Shown one piece after another: positions 53,556-63,336 of a stretch of 64,000 nt of DNA. Made by a program: the position numbers and the translations under genes. The notes below the pieces were generated by a model that worked only from the letters and a program-made list of their open reading frames with translations, was not told where the DNA came from and ran no database searches. Source of the DNA: Halomonas alkalicola (GTDB lineage Bacteria > Pseudomonadota > Gammaproteobacteria > Pseudomonadales > Halomonadaceae); the NCBI RefSeq assembly GCF_030704205.1, contig NZ_CP131913.1, positions 434,001 to 498,000 on the forward strand, read 5' to 3'. Each line of letters begins with the position of its first letter. The stretch's first letter is position 1.

Positions 53556-54317
53556 TCAGCGGCCCGGATGGCCCAGCTCGCGCTGAAGGCGTTCGAAGGC
53601 GCTGTCCACGCAGAGCGCCAGCAGGCCGATCAGCACCGCCCCCTGGAGCACGTAGGCGCTGTTGCCGTTGACGATGCCGGAGATGATCGGCGCGCCGAGG
53701 TTGCTCGCGCCCACGGTGGCGCCGAGCGCCGCGGTGGCGATGTTGATGGTGACCGAGGTGCGGACGCCGGCCAGGATCACCGGCGCGGCCAGGGGCAGCT
53801 CCACCTGGCGCAGGACCTGCCCGCGGCTCATGCCCATGCCGCGCGCCGCCTCGTGCACCGCGGGGTCAATCCCCTCCAGCCCCGCCAGGGTGTTGCGCAC
53901 GATGGGCAGCAGCCCATAGAGCAGCAGCGCCACGATGATCGGCCAGGTGCCGAAGCCCAGCACCGGCACGGCCAGCGCCAGCACCGCCACCGGCGGGAAG
54001 GTCTGGCCCATGGAGGCGAACTGCGCCACCAGGGGCAGGAAGTCCCGACCGGCGGGTCGAGTGACCAGCACGGCGGCCCCCACTCCCAGCAGCAACGCCA
54101 GTAGCGAGGCCACCGAGACCACCAGCAGGTGGCGCCCCAGCAGCACCAGGAAGTCGCCGTGGGGGTAGATCACCTGGCGGGCGCCGGGCTCGACCCAGTG
54201 AAACAGCGGCGCCAGCCAGGCCATGCCCGCCGCCAGCAGCATCAGCAGCGAAAGCCAGACCAGCGGCGCCCGCCAGCGCATCAGTCGCCCGACATCGGGT
54301 GGCACCTCACTCGTCAC
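53556..54317 (-). CDS. Osmoprotectant ABC transporter permease (OpuB/YehW-like), short
   Basis: The protein of about 253 residues has five to six membrane segments and the binding-protein-dependent permease loop (EAARGMGMSRGQVLRQVELP, preceded by GIDPAVH). Its TIGQTFPPVAVLALAVPV-like segment (SMGQTFPPVAVLALAVPVLG) is typical of the betaine/choline family. The GTG at 54317 overlaps the ATPase stop by 11 bp and has ggagggg upstream; the ATG at 54281 is an alternative. It should pair with the other permease and the ATPase in one complex. Confidence 0.88.
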   Translation of the reverse strand: MTSEVPPDVGRLMRWRAPLVWLSLLMLLAAGMAWLAPLFHWVEPGARQVIYPHGDFLVLLGRHLLVVSVASLLALLLGVGAAVLVTRPAGRDFLPLVAQFASMGQTFPPVAVLALAVPVLGFGTWPIIVALLLYGLLPIVRNTLAGLEGIDPAVHEAARGMGMSRGQVLRQVELPLAAPVILAGVRTSVTINIATAALGATVGASNLGAPIISGIVNGNSAYVLQGAVLIGLLALCVDSAFERLQRELGHPGR

Positions 54318-55251
54318 GGCGCCCCTCCACCAGGCGGCGCAGGGAGAGCTCCCCCACCGCCATGTCATCGTCATCCACCACGGCGAGCCGATCCGCGTGC
54401 TCGCGAAACATCACCGAGAGCGCCTGGCGCAGCGAGGCGCTCCGATGCACCCGCGCCCGGGGCAGCAGCCGCGGCGAGAGCGGCTGCATACGCTCGCTCA
54501 CCGGGGTGATCGCCGCCTCCTTGAGGCCGCGATCCTCGCCGCCCAGCAGGGAGGCCACGAAGTCGTCGGCGGGATCGCGCAGCAGCGAAAGCGGCGTACC
54601 CTGCTGCACGATACGCCCGGCGCGCATCACCACCAGCCGGTCGGCCAGGGCCAGGGCCTCGTCCATGTCGTGGGTGACGAAGAGGATGGTCTTGTTGAGC
54701 CGCGCCTGGAGGCGGCGAAGCTCGGCCTGCAGCGACTCCCGGGTGATGGGGTCCAGGGCACCGAAGGGCTCGTCCATCAACAGGATATCCGGATCCGCCG
54801 CCAGGGCACGGGCGACGCCCACCCGCTGGGCCTGCCCTCCGGAGAGCTGGTGGGGGTACTTGTCGGCGAACTGCTCGAGGGGCAAGCCCAGCAGCGCCAT
54901 CAGCTCCTCGACGCGATCCCGGACCCGGGCCGCCGGCCACTTGAGCAGCCGCGGCACCAGGCCGATGTTGCGCGCCACCGTCCAGTGGGGGAAGAGCCCG
55001 GTGCTCTGAATGGCATAGCCGATGCGCCGGCGCAGGGCCTGCTCATCGAACTCCCGTACCGGCCGGCCGTCGAAATGAATCTCGCCGCCGTCGTGCTCGA
55101 TCAGCCGGTTGATCATGCGCAGGGTGGTGGACTTGCCGCAGCCGGAGGTGCCCACCAGGGCACACAGCTCGCCCCTCTCCACTCGCAGCGAGAGGCGTTC
55201 CACCGCCGTTTCGGTGCCGAAACGCTTCGTCACCTCGCTAAGCTCGATCAT
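54307..55251 (-). CDS. Osmoprotectant ABC transporter ATPase (OpuCA/OsmV-like)
   Basis: The 314-residue ATPase has Walker A GTSGCGKS, Q-loop YAIQSTGLFPHWTVARNIGL, signature LSGGQAQRVGVARALAA and Walker B ILLMDEPFGALDPITRESLQ. A partial CBS-like regulatory tail follows (residues about 255-305), a feature of OpuA/OpuC-type ATPases that respond to ionic strength. It overlaps both permease genes (4 and 11 bp). Confidence 0.93.
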   Translation of the reverse strand: MIELSEVTKRFGTETAVERLSLRVERGELCALVGTSGCGKSTTLRMINRLIEHDGGEIHFDGRPVREFDEQALRRRIGYAIQSTGLFPHWTVARNIGLVPRLLKWPAARVRDRVEELMALLGLPLEQFADKYPHQLSGGQAQRVGVARALAADPDILLMDEPFGALDPITRESLQAELRRLQARLNKTILFVTHDMDEALALADRLVVMRAGRIVQQGTPLSLLRDPADDFVASLLGGEDRGLKEAAITPVSERMQPLSPRLLPRARVHRSASLRQALSVMFREHADRLAVVDDDDMAVGELSLRRLVEGRRDE

Positions 55252-56426
55252 GGGGTGGCTCCTGCGGCGATGCGGGTGTCCAGGCGACGCGTGAGAGCGC
55301 CCAGCAGGGAGTCGACGGCCAGCGCCATGGCCAGGATCGGCAGCGCGCCCAGCAGCACCAGATCCATGGCCGCCTGGCCCAGCCCCTGGAAGATGAAGGT
55401 GCCGAGCCCGCCGGCCCCGATCAGCGCCGCCACGGCGGCAAGGCCGATGGCCTGCACCGTGGTGATGCGCACCCCCTCCAGCACCACCGGCAGCGCCAGC
55501 GGCAGGCGCACCTGCAGGAAGACCTGGGAACGGCTCATGCCCATCCCGCGCGCCGCCTCCAGCACCCCGGCATCCACCGCGGAGAGCCCCACGAAGGTGT
55601 TACGCACCATGGGCAGCAGGCTGTAGCCGAGCAGGGCCAGGAAGGCCGGCGCCCAGCCGATGCCGCGCACCCCCAGGGCGTTGACCCAGGCCAGGTTCGC
55701 CGAGAGCCAGGCCAGGGGGGCCAGCAGCAGGCCGAACAGGGCGAGGCTCGGGATGGTCTGCAGGAAATTGAGCAGGGCGAACCCGACCCGCTCCACGGCC
55801 GGGTGTCGGCGCATCGCCAGCGCGATCAGCGCCCCCAGCACCAGGCTCGCTCCCACGGCGGCGCCGACCAGCAGCAGGTGGTCGACCACGGCGCCGGCGA
55901 ACTGGCCGCTGCGTCCCCGGTATTCCCGCACGAGCGCCAGCGGTTCCAGCCAGGGAGCGGCCAGCCACCAGGCGGCCAGCACCGCCGCGACCAGCAGCCA
56001 GCCCGCGGCGGCCCCGAGCACGAGGCGGGTGCGCAGCTCGATCACCATCAGCGAGAGGCAGAAGAGCAGCAGCCAGAAACCCGCGCCGAGCCCCAGCCGC
56101 GCCTGGGGCTCGCCGGGGTCGAGGTTCAGGAGAGCCGCCACGACAAGCCAGGCCGGCAGCGCCATCAGCAGCAGCGTGGCCAGGGCGAGGGCCAGCCAGA
56201 GCCGGCGCCGGGTGGGCCGCCAGGCCAACGCCGCCAGCCCCAGCAGCGGCAGCAGCAGCGCCAGGGCGCCCAGCCAGCCGGCGGCCTCATGGGCCCGAAG
56301 GGGCGAACCCGGCACGATGCGGTTGGGCGCCACGCTCACCGTGGCCAGCCAGCCGACGCCGAGGGCCGCCACCAGCGCCAGCAGCCCGATCACCCGATTG
56401 GTGGGCGGCGCGTCCCTGCGCGTCAC
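55248..56426 (-). CDS. Osmoprotectant ABC transporter permease (YehY-like), long
   Basis: The 392-residue protein has several extra N-terminal membrane segments (VIGLLALVAALGVGWLATVS; GALALLLPLLGLAALAW). The core permease follows, with NFLQTIPSLALFGLLLAPLA, EAARGMGMSRSQVFLQVRLP and AALIGAGGLGTFIFQGLGQA. The enlarged N-terminal part is characteristic of YehY-type permeases. It overlaps the ATPase start by 4 bp. Confidence 0.92.
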   Translation of the reverse strand: MTRRDAPPTNRVIGLLALVAALGVGWLATVSVAPNRIVPGSPLRAHEAAGWLGALALLLPLLGLAALAWRPTRRRLWLALALATLLLMALPAWLVVAALLNLDPGEPQARLGLGAGFWLLLFCLSLMVIELRTRLVLGAAAGWLLVAAVLAAWWLAAPWLEPLALVREYRGRSGQFAGAVVDHLLLVGAAVGASLVLGALIALAMRRHPAVERVGFALLNFLQTIPSLALFGLLLAPLAWLSANLAWVNALGVRGIGWAPAFLALLGYSLLPMVRNTFVGLSAVDAGVLEAARGMGMSRSQVFLQVRLPLALPVVLEGVRITTVQAIGLAAVAALIGAGGLGTFIFQGLGQAAMDLVLLGALPILAMALAVDSLLGALTRRLDTRIAAGATP

Positions 56427-56429
56427 GGG

Positions 56430-57341
56430 TCACTCCTCCAGGGTGGCGAGGAAGTCGGCCGCCACCTGGCGAGGGTCGAGCCCGTTCACCGCCACGTCGC
56501 CGTTGAGGCGCTGGAGCACCTCGAGATCGAGGGCCTGGAACACCGGCGCCAGCAGCGACTCGATCTCGGGATGACGCTCAAGCACCTCGGCGCGCACCAC
56601 CGGCGCCGGCTGGTAGACGGGCTGCACGCCGAGGGTGTCCTCCAGCACCACCAGGTCCAGGGCGTTGAGACCACCGTCGGTCCCATAGGTCATGGCGCCG
56701 TTGACCCCGCTGGTCCGCTGGGCGGCGGCGCGCATGGTGGAGGCGGTATTGCCGCCGGAGAGCACCAGCAGCTGGTCATCGGAGAGCGCGAAGCCATAGG
56801 CCGCCTGGAAGGCCGGCAGCGCCTGCTCGGACTCGACGAACTCGGCGCTGGCGGCGAACCTGAAATCGCCGCCGTCGCCCAGCCAGGCGGCCAGGTCCTC
56901 CAGGGTCGCGAGCCCCTGCTCCCGGGCCAGGTCGCCGCGCACGCTCATCGCCCAGGTGTTGTTGGCCGGTGCCGGCGTCAGCCACGCAAGGCCGCGCTCG
57001 GCGTCGCGCTCACGCACCGTCGCGTAGGCAGCCTCGGCGTCGTGCCAGACGTCGCTGTCGGTCATGTCGAAGAAGAAGGCGCCGTTGCCGGTGTACTCCG
57101 GATAGAGGTCGACCTCCCCGGCCAGCAGGGCCTCGCGCACGATGCTGGTGCCGCCCAGCTGCAGCCGCTCCCGCACCTCGATGCCGCCGGCCTCCAGGCG
57201 CTGGACGATCAGTTGGCCAAGCACCGAGCCTTCGGTATCGATCTTGGAAGAGACCACCACGGGCCCCTCTGCCTGGGCGAGGGAGAGGGTCAGCAGGGTG
57301 CCGGCCGCGATGGCCAGGGGGCGAGAAAACGGGATACGCAT
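56430..57341 (-). CDS. Osmoprotectant-type periplasmic binding protein (YehZ/OsmF-like)
   Basis: The 303-residue protein has a signal peptide (RPLAIAAGTLLTLSLAQAEG) and the OpuAC-family pattern VVVSSKIDTEGSVLGQLIVQ, EVDLYPEYTGNGAFFF, LTPAPANNTWAMSVRGDLA and GGLNALDLVVLEDTLGVQPV. It binds glycine betaine, choline or a similar solute. The ATG at 57341 gives a proper signal peptide; the ATG at 57392 would add a non-typical extension. It is the first gene of the four-gene operon, a useful function for a halophile. Confidence 0.92.
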   Translation of the reverse strand: MRIPFSRPLAIAAGTLLTLSLAQAEGPVVVSSKIDTEGSVLGQLIVQRLEAGGIEVRERLQLGGTSIVREALLAGEVDLYPEYTGNGAFFFDMTDSDVWHDAEAAYATVRERDAERGLAWLTPAPANNTWAMSVRGDLAREQGLATLEDLAAWLGDGGDFRFAASAEFVESEQALPAFQAAYGFALSDDQLLVLSGGNTASTMRAAAQRTSGVNGAMTYGTDGGLNALDLVVLEDTLGVQPVYQPAPVVRAEVLERHPEIESLLAPVFQALDLEVLQRLNGDVAVNGLDPRQVAADFLATLEE

Positions 57342-57439
57342 GGCGAGTGACCACTCGGGAAGTGTGAAGGTATGCTGCAGTATAGGGATCACAGCCCTTG
57401 CCTGTCAGACACTTGCCGCCAACGCAAAGGATGCCCCGG

Positions 57440-58411
57440 ATGCCGCACGCCACCCCGCCCCTGCTCGACCGCTGCCACCATCCGCTGGTCCGCGACCTGG
57501 CGTGGCTGCTGCTGGCACCCGATCTGCTCGACATGCCCTGGCCGGGCCGGCCCAGCCGCGAGGCGCTGGGGCTGGGTGACGACGCCCTGCTCGCCGCCTG
57601 GCTGGATGATCTCGAGGCCGACCCCACATCACTGGAGGCCTGCGTCGGCGAGACCCTCGTCGGTCGCATGGGGCTCTACCACGAGCGGCTCTGGCAGTTC
57701 CTGCTCGACGCGGCCCCGGGCACCGAGCTGCTCGCCCACAACCTGCGCATCCATCGCGGCAAGCAGACCCTGGGCGAGCTCGACCTGCTCTACCGCCGCC
57801 GCGGCGAGACGGCGCTGATCCATCTCGAGGTCGCCATCAAGTACTACCTGGGGCTGATCGAGGGACCGGGAAGCGCCGAGGACCAGGCGCGCTGGATCGG
57901 CCCCGGCGGCGCCGACAGCCTGGGTGGCAAGCGCGAGCACCTCCATCGACACCAGCTTCGCCTGACCGAGCAGCCCGAGACCCGCCACGCCCTGCGCGAG
58001 CTGATCGATGGCGATGCCGTCGGCGCCGCTCGTCCCCTCGAGATCCATCGCCAGTTGGCCATACCGGGGGTGCTCTTCTATCCCTGGCGCCACCCCCTGC
58101 CGGTGCCCCGGGAAGCGAACCCGGCGCACCTGCGCGGGACCTGGCTGTTCTGGGGAGCGTGGAGAGACTTCCGGGATGGGCTGCCGACCGGCACCCGGGC
58201 GGCCAGGCTGACCAAGCCCCACTGGCTGGCGCTACCCCGCCATGAGTGTCTGCAGCCCCTGGGCGAGGTTGAGGCCCGGCTGGCCGAGCACTTCCGGGAG
58301 CCCGCCTCGCCGGTGCAGCTCGCCCTCTGGCATGCCGAGGCGGGCTGGCAGCGCCTCTTCGTGGTGGCCGACGACTGGCCGCGACAGATCCCGCTGCCGC
58401 CTGCCACCTAG
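57440..58411 (+). CDS. DUF1853 family protein
   Basis: The protein of 323 residues has a conserved core with LWQFLLDAAPGTELLAHNLR, GELDLLYRRRGETALIHLEV and AIKYYLG, where the D...E-x-x-x-K arrangement resembles a PD-(D/E)XK nuclease-fold motif. LGGKREHLHRHQLRLTEQP and LPRHECLQPL follow. No function is established for the family. The ATG at 57440 has aaagga about 9 bases upstream; in-frame ATGs at 57398 and 57431 are alternatives. Confidence 0.88.
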   Translation: MPHATPPLLDRCHHPLVRDLAWLLLAPDLLDMPWPGRPSREALGLGDDALLAAWLDDLEADPTSLEACVGETLVGRMGLYHERLWQFLLDAAPGTELLAHNLRIHRGKQTLGELDLLYRRRGETALIHLEVAIKYYLGLIEGPGSAEDQARWIGPGGADSLGGKREHLHRHQLRLTEQPETRHALRELIDGDAVGAARPLEIHRQLAIPGVLFYPWRHPLPVPREANPAHLRGTWLFWGAWRDFRDGLPTGTRAARLTKPHWLALPRHECLQPLGEVEARLAEHFREPASPVQLALWHAEAGWQRLFVVADDWPRQIPLPPAT

Positions 58412-58453
58412 GCTCGCGCCCCCTGGCGCACTGGGCCTGCCCGCGACAACCAG

Positions 58454-58484
58454 AAAGCCCGACCCCACAGGGGGGCCGGGCTTT
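58454..58484. terminator. Hairpin between convergent DUF1853 and cysS genes
   Basis: The arms aaagcccg (58454-58461) and cgggcttt (58477-58484) form a strong stem around a C/G-rich loop. It lies about 43 bp after the DUF1853 stop and 26 bp before the end of cysS, serving both directions. Confidence 0.7.
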
Positions 58485-58509
58485 CCGGGATAACGCTGCT
58501 GACTTGCGG

Positions 58510-59991
58510 CTAGGCGTCGGGCTTCTCGAAGACCCAGGTGGTGCCTTCGCGGGAGTCCTTGAGGATGATGCCCAGCACCGCGAGCTCATTGCGGATGGCG
58601 TCGGCGGCGGCGAAGTCCTTCGCCTGCTTGGCCGCGGCGCGCGCGTCGATCTTCGCCTGGATCTCGGCTTCCGAGAGCGGCAGGCCGGAGGCACCCGCCT
58701 TGAGGAAGGTCGCCGCGTCCTGCTGCAGCTGCAGCAGGCCCAGGATGCCACCCAGGCGCTTGAGCTCGAGGGCCAGGGCCGGCGCCTGCTCGGGCGCCTC
58801 CTTCCTGGCCCGGTTAAGCTCGCGGGCCAGGTCGAAGAGCACCGAGAGCGCCCCGGGCGTGTTGAAGTCGTCGTCCATGGCGGCGGTGAAGCGCTCGTCG
58901 AACTCGGGCGCCACCGCCCCTGCTGCCGGCTCGCCCTCTTCCTGAGCCAGCCCTTCCAGCGCCAGCCCCTCGAGAGCGAGCCCTTCAAGCGCGAGCCCTT
59001 CAAGAGAGTGGTAGAAGCGCTCCAGGGACTTGCGGGCGTCGGCCAGGGAGTCCGGAGAGTAGTTGATCGCGCTGCGATAGTGGCTGGCCACCAGCAGGTA
59101 GCGCACCACCTCCGGGTCGTGGTGCTCGAGCACCTCGCGGATGGTGAAGAAGTTGCCCAGGGACTTGGACATCTTCTCCTGGTTCACCCTCACCGCCCCG
59201 GCGTGCATCCAGGTGTTGACGAAGGGCTTGCCGTTGGCGGCCTCGGACTGGGCGATCTCGTTCTCGTGGTGGGGGAAGGTGAGATCCGGCCCGCCGCCGT
59301 GAATGTCGAAGGTGTCGCCCAGGCAGCACTTGGACATGGCCGAGCACTCGATATGCCAGCCGGGGCGCCCCTCGCCCCAGGGGGAGGTCCAGCTCGCCTC
59401 GCCGGGCTTGGCGGCCTTCCAGAGCACGAAGTCCAGCGGATCCTCCTTGTGCTCGTCCACCTCGATGCGCGCCCCGGCGCGCATCTCGTCGAGGTCGCGG
59501 TTGTTGAGCTTGCCGTAGCCCTCGAACCTGCGCACCCGGTAGTAGACGTCGCCGTTGTCGGCGGCATAGGCGTAGCCCTTGGTGATCAGGGTCTCGACCA
59601 TCGCGATGATGTCGCCGACATGGCGGGTCGCCCGGGGCTCCTGGTCCGGGGGCAGCACGCCGAGGCGCGCCTCGTCCTCGTGCATCGCCTCGATCATGCG
59701 CTCGGTGAGCGAGGCGATGCTCTCGCCGTTCTCGTTCTCGTCGGCGCGGCGCAGGATCTTGTCGTCGATGTCGGTGACGTTGCGCACATAGGTGACGTCA
59801 TAGCCACGATGGCGCAGGTAGCGGGTGATGACGTCGAAGGCCACCATCACCCGGGCATGGCCCAGATGGCAGTAGTCGTAGACGGTCATACCGCACACGT
59901 ACATGCGCACCCGGCCCGGCTCGATGGGGGTAAAGGCTTCCTTGCGGCGGGTCAGCGTGTTGTAGATCTGCAGCTCGTTACTCACGATCAC
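58510..59991 (-). CDS. cysS: Cysteinyl-tRNA synthetase
   Basis: The 493-residue class I enzyme has the N-terminal [19 protein letters not shown], the zinc Cys in [10 protein letters not shown], the HIGH-type [17 protein letters not shown] and [11 protein letters not shown], and the KMSKSLGN loop. It charges tRNA-Cys. Start is a GTG overlapping the glnS stop (GTGA). Residues 330-349 consist of four copies of LEGLA, an insertion in the helical region after the catalytic core that is not usual for the enzyme (typical length about 460). Confidence 0.96.
   Translation of the reverse strand: MIVSNELQIYNTLTRRKEAFTPIEPGRVRMYVCGMTVYDYCHLGHARVMVAFDVITRYLRHRGYDVTYVRNVTDIDDKILRRADENENGESIASLTERMIEAMHEDEARLGVLPPDQEPRATRHVGDIIAMVETLITKGYAYAADNGDVYYRVRRFEGYGKLNNRDLDEMRAGARIEVDEHKEDPLDFVLWKAAKPGEASWTSPWGEGRPGWHIECSAMSKCCLGDTFDIHGGGPDLTFPHHENEIAQSEAANGKPFVNTWMHAGAVRVNQEKMSKSLGNFFTIREVLEHHDPEVVRYLLVASHYRSAINYSPDSLADARKSLERFYHSLEGLALEGLALEGLALEGLAQEEGEPAAGAVAPEFDERFTAAMDDDFNTPGALSVLFDLARELNRARKEAPEQAPALALELKRLGGILGLLQLQQDAATFLKAGASGLPLSEAEIQAKIDARAAAKQAKDFAAADAIRNELAVLGIILKDSREGTTWVFEKPDA
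58945..59004 (-). repeat. cysS: Four 15-bp in-frame repeats in cysS (LEGLA x4)
   Basis: Four consecutive 15-bp units each encode LEGLA (residues 330-349). The copies use differing synonymous codons (ctt/ctc/ctg, gaa/gag), so the array is not a very recent duplication. The frame is preserved. Confidence 0.9.
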
Positions 59992-61691
59992 CCCTTCGTC
60001 TGCGCGTCTTTCTTCATGACTTTGGCCCAGCTGTCCTTGAGGCCCACGGTGCGGTTGAACACCAGCTTGCCGTCGCGGCAGGCGTGGCGATCGGCGCAGA
60101 AGTAGCCCACCCGCTCGAACTGGAAGCGGCTCTCGGCGGCGGCCTCGGCGAGGCTCGGCTCGCCGATGGCCTGGCAGACCACCAGCGACTCCGGGTTGAG
60201 GTGGTCGAGGAAGTCGGCATCCTTGTCGCGGTCCGGCTGCTCCACGGTGAAGAGGTTGTCGTAGAGCCGCACCTCCATGGGCACGCCGTGCTCGGCGCTG
60301 ACCCAGTGAATCACGCCCTTGACCTTGCGACCCTCGGGGTTCTTGCCCAGGGTATCGAAGTCCACGGAGCAGTGGAGCGCCTCGATCTCGCCGTTGGCGT
60401 CCTTGACCACCTCATCGCAGCGAATCACATAGCTGTTGCGCAGGCGCACCTCCTGGCCCGGCGCCAGGCGGAAGAACTTCTTGGGCGGCTCCTCCATGAA
60501 GTCGTCCTGATCGATATAGAGCTCCCGGGTGAACGGCAGCTTGCGCAGGCCGAGATCGTCCCGGGCCGGGTGGCCGGGCACCTCATAGACCTCCTCATGC
60601 CCCTCCGGCACGTTGGTCAGCACCACCTTCAGCGGCTTGAGCACCGCCATGGCCCGGGGCGCGTTGTCCTCGAGGTCGGCGCGGATGGCGTGGTAGAGCA
60701 TGGCGATGTCCACCAGGCCGCCGTCGGCGCGGGTCACGCCGATCATGTCGCAGAACCTGCGGATCGAGGCCGGCGTGTAGCCGCGACGGCGCATCCCGGA
60801 GATGGTCGGCAGGCGCGGATCGTCCCAGCCGTCGACGATGCCCTCGTCCACCAGCAGCTTGAGCTTGCGCTTGGAGGTCAGGGTGTAGTTGAGGTTGAGC
60901 CGGGCGAACTCGATCTGGCGGGGCCTCGCCGGCACCGGCAGGTTCTCCAGGAACCACTCGTAGAGCGGGCGATGGTCCTCGAACTCCAGGGTGCAGATGG
61001 AGTGGGTGATCCCCTCGATGGCGTCCGACTGGCCGTGGGTGAAGTCGTAGGAGGGGTAGATCTTCCACTTGTCGCCGGTCTGGTGATGATGGGCGTGGCG
61101 AATGCGGTAGAGGATCGGGTCGCGCAGGTTGATGTTGGGCGAGGCCATGTCGATCTTCGCCCGCAGCACCTTCTCGCCCTCGGCGAACTCGCCGACGCGC
61201 ATGCGCTCGAGCAGGTCGAGGTTCTCCTCCGCGCTGCGCTCGCGGTAGGGGCTCGGCCGGCCCGGCTCGGTGAGGGTGCCGCGGTACTCGCGGATCTCGC
61301 GGATCTCGTCGGCCGAGAGGTCGTCCACGTAGGCCTTGCCCTCGCGGATCAGGTGCTGGGCCCAGGCATAGAGCTGATCGAAGTAGTCCGAGGCGAAGCG
61401 CACCGCCCCGGCCCACTCGAAGCCCAGCCAGCTGACGTCCTCCTGGATGGCGTCGATGTAGGCCTGCTCTTCCTTGGCCGGGTTGGTGTCATCGAAGCGC
61501 AGGTGACAGTCACCACCGAACTGCTCGGCGAGGCCGAAGTTGAGACAGATCGACTTGGCGTGGCCGATATGCAGGAAGCCGTTGGGCTCCGGCGGGAAGC
61601 GGGTCACGATCTTGCCGGTGCGACCGGCCTCGATCTCGTCGCGAATCTGGTTGCGAATGAAATTCGGCGCGCTGGTGGTGTCGGTGGTCAT
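59988..61691 (-). CDS. glnS: Glutaminyl-tRNA synthetase
   Basis: The 567-residue class I enzyme has [20 protein letters not shown] with the HIGH motif, [12 protein letters not shown], the [19 protein letters not shown] segment ([20 protein letters not shown]) and [10 protein letters not shown] as the KMSKS equivalent. The C-terminal anticodon-binding beta-barrel domains follow. Length is standard. It forms an operon with cysS (4-bp overlap). Confidence 0.97.
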   Translation of the reverse strand: MTTDTTSAPNFIRNQIRDEIEAGRTGKIVTRFPPEPNGFLHIGHAKSICLNFGLAEQFGGDCHLRFDDTNPAKEEQAYIDAIQEDVSWLGFEWAGAVRFASDYFDQLYAWAQHLIREGKAYVDDLSADEIREIREYRGTLTEPGRPSPYRERSAEENLDLLERMRVGEFAEGEKVLRAKIDMASPNINLRDPILYRIRHAHHHQTGDKWKIYPSYDFTHGQSDAIEGITHSICTLEFEDHRPLYEWFLENLPVPARPRQIEFARLNLNYTLTSKRKLKLLVDEGIVDGWDDPRLPTISGMRRRGYTPASIRRFCDMIGVTRADGGLVDIAMLYHAIRADLEDNAPRAMAVLKPLKVVLTNVPEGHEEVYEVPGHPARDDLGLRKLPFTRELYIDQDDFMEEPPKKFFRLAPGQEVRLRNSYVIRCDEVVKDANGEIEALHCSVDFDTLGKNPEGRKVKGVIHWVSAEHGVPMEVRLYDNLFTVEQPDRDKDADFLDHLNPESLVVCQAIGEPSLAEAAAESRFQFERVGYFCADRHACRDGKLVFNRTVGLKDSWAKVMKKDAQTKG

Positions 61692-61994
61692 GGTTGGGAA
61701 AACAACCTCTGGTTAGGGTGCGGTCTGGAGCCTTGCCGATGGCCTCCACTGCTCGGGGCTATTCCGGCGACAAGCGTTCGAGGAGGCGCTGTGAACCCAT
61801 CCCTGGGCGCTACCGATGCCATCCCTGGCATAGGACCTCCTCTTCCGCTTATCCCCGGCGCCCTCGCCGCTGGGTCAAGCCGCTGACATGAGACGCTCGG
61901 GCTTGTTTCGCGCAGCGAGGCAAAACCGGTATTATAGCGCCACGTCCATGGGCAACGCCAAGGCGAGGCCCCTTTACCGCACAGGAACTTACGC
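61692..61994. promoter_or_regulatory. Divergent gap between glnS and ppiB
   Basis: This 303-bp stretch contains no gene that I can see. A tattat at 61930-61935 is a good -10 candidate for ppiB, but no convincing -35 lies at the normal distance (ttgttt at 61903 is 21 bp away). The glnS promoter should lie on the other side; nothing distinct was identified there. Confidence 0.4.
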
Positions 61995-62492
61995 ATGATC
62001 ACTCTGCAGACTACCTACGGCGACATCGGCATCGAGCTGGACCACGAGAAGGCGCCGAAGACCGCTGCCAACTTCGAGCAGTACGTGCGCGATGGCTTCT
62101 ATGACGGCACCCTCTTTCACCGCGTGATCGACGGCTTCATGGTCCAGGGCGGCGGCTTCGACGAGGACTTCAACCAGAAGCCCACTCGCGATCCCATCGA
62201 GAACGAGGCCGACAACGGCCTGCAGAACGAGGCCGCCACCCTCGCCATGGCACGCACCCAGGACCCGCACTCCGCCACCGCACAGTTCTTCATCAACGTG
62301 GCCGACAATGCCTTCCTGAACCACAGCGGCAAGTCCATCCAGGGCTGGGGCTACTGCGTGTTCGGTCGCGTGGTCGAGGGCATGGACGTGGTCGAGAAGA
62401 TCAAGGGCGTGGCCACCACCCGCCGCGGCATGCACGCCGACGTGCCCGCCGAGGACGTGGTGATCCAGAAGGCCTTCGTCAAGGACGCCTGA
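61995..62492 (+). CDS. ppiB: Peptidyl-prolyl cis-trans isomerase B (cyclophilin)
   Basis: The 165-residue cytoplasmic cyclophilin has [37 protein letters not shown] (catalytic Arg and Phe region), [20 protein letters not shown] and [17 protein letters not shown]. It speeds proline isomerisation during protein folding. Length is normal for PpiB. Confidence 0.96.
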   Translation: MITLQTTYGDIGIELDHEKAPKTAANFEQYVRDGFYDGTLFHRVIDGFMVQGGGFDEDFNQKPTRDPIENEADNGLQNEAATLAMARTQDPHSATAQFFINVADNAFLNHSGKSIQGWGYCVFGRVVEGMDVVEKIKGVATTRRGMHADVPAEDVVIQKAFVKDA

Positions 62493-62571
62493 TTCCACCG
62501 CCCTGCCCCGGCCGACGCCCGCCCCGCGCGGGCGTCTTGCCCTCTGCCCGCCAGCCCAGGACCCCGCTGCC

Positions 62572-63336
62572 ATGACCACCCTGCTGATTTCCGACCTGCA
62601 CCTGCACCCCGGCGCCCCCGAGGTCACCGAAGGCTTCCTGCACTGGCTTCAGACGCGCGCCTGCGGCTGTGACGCGCTCTACATCCTGGGCGACTTCTTC
62701 GAGGCGTGGATCGGCGACGACCTGCTCGACCTGGCCGGCCAGGATCCCAGCGGCAACGCCGACCTGGCCCTGCGCGTCGCCCGGGCGCTGCGGCGCCTGG
62801 CCGACGACGGCACCGAGCTCTACCTGATGCACGGCAACCGCGACTTCCTGCTCGGGGAGCGCTTCGCCGAAGCGGCCGGCGCTACCCTGCTCCCCGACCC
62901 CAGCGTGGTGATGCTCGGCGGCCAGCGGATCCTGCTGATGCATGGCGACAGCCTCTGCACCCTGGACGCCGAGTACCAGGCATTCCGCGCCCAGGCTCGC
63001 AACCCGCTATGGCAGGCCCAGGTGCTCTCCATGCCCCTGGCGCAGCGCATCGCCCTGGCGAAACAGCTGCGCGAGCAGTCCGGGGAGGCCAACTCCAACA
63101 AGGCCGAGGACATCATGGACGTGACGCCGGAGGAGGTGGTCAGGGTGATGGACGAGCACGCGGTGGCCACCCTGATTCACGGCCACACCCACCGCCCCGC
63201 GGTGCACGACCTGAGCATCGACGGCCAGGCCGCGACGCGCCTCGTGCTGGGCGACTGGCAGCCCGACCAGGGGTGGGAGATCGTCATCGAGGAGGGGCAG
63301 GCCCCCAGGCTTGAGCACTTCGCCCTAGGCGGGTGA
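62572..63336 (+). CDS. lpxH: UDP-2,3-diacylglucosamine hydrolase
   Basis: The 254-residue calcineurin-like phosphoesterase has metal-binding motifs LLISDLHLHP (Asp8, His10), YILGDFFEAWIGDD, LMHGNRDFLLGERF, LMHGDSLCT and LIHGHTHRPAVH. It cleaves UDP-2,3-diacylglucosamine to lipid X, a required step of lipid A synthesis at the inner membrane. It follows ppiB by 79 bp, a pairing common in gammaproteobacteria. Confidence 0.96.
   Translation: MTTLLISDLHLHPGAPEVTEGFLHWLQTRACGCDALYILGDFFEAWIGDDLLDLAGQDPSGNADLALRVARALRRLADDGTELYLMHGNRDFLLGERFAEAAGATLLPDPSVVMLGGQRILLMHGDSLCTLDAEYQAFRAQARNPLWQAQVLSMPLAQRIALAKQLREQSGEANSNKAEDIMDVTPEEVVRVMDEHAVATLIHGHTHRPAVHDLSIDGQAATRLVLGDWQPDQGWEIVIEEGQAPRLEHFALGG

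Noticed and set aside
61692..61994. tRNA or small RNA gene between glnS and ppiB
   Set aside because: No cloverleaf, no TTCGA-type T-loop and no terminator were seen.
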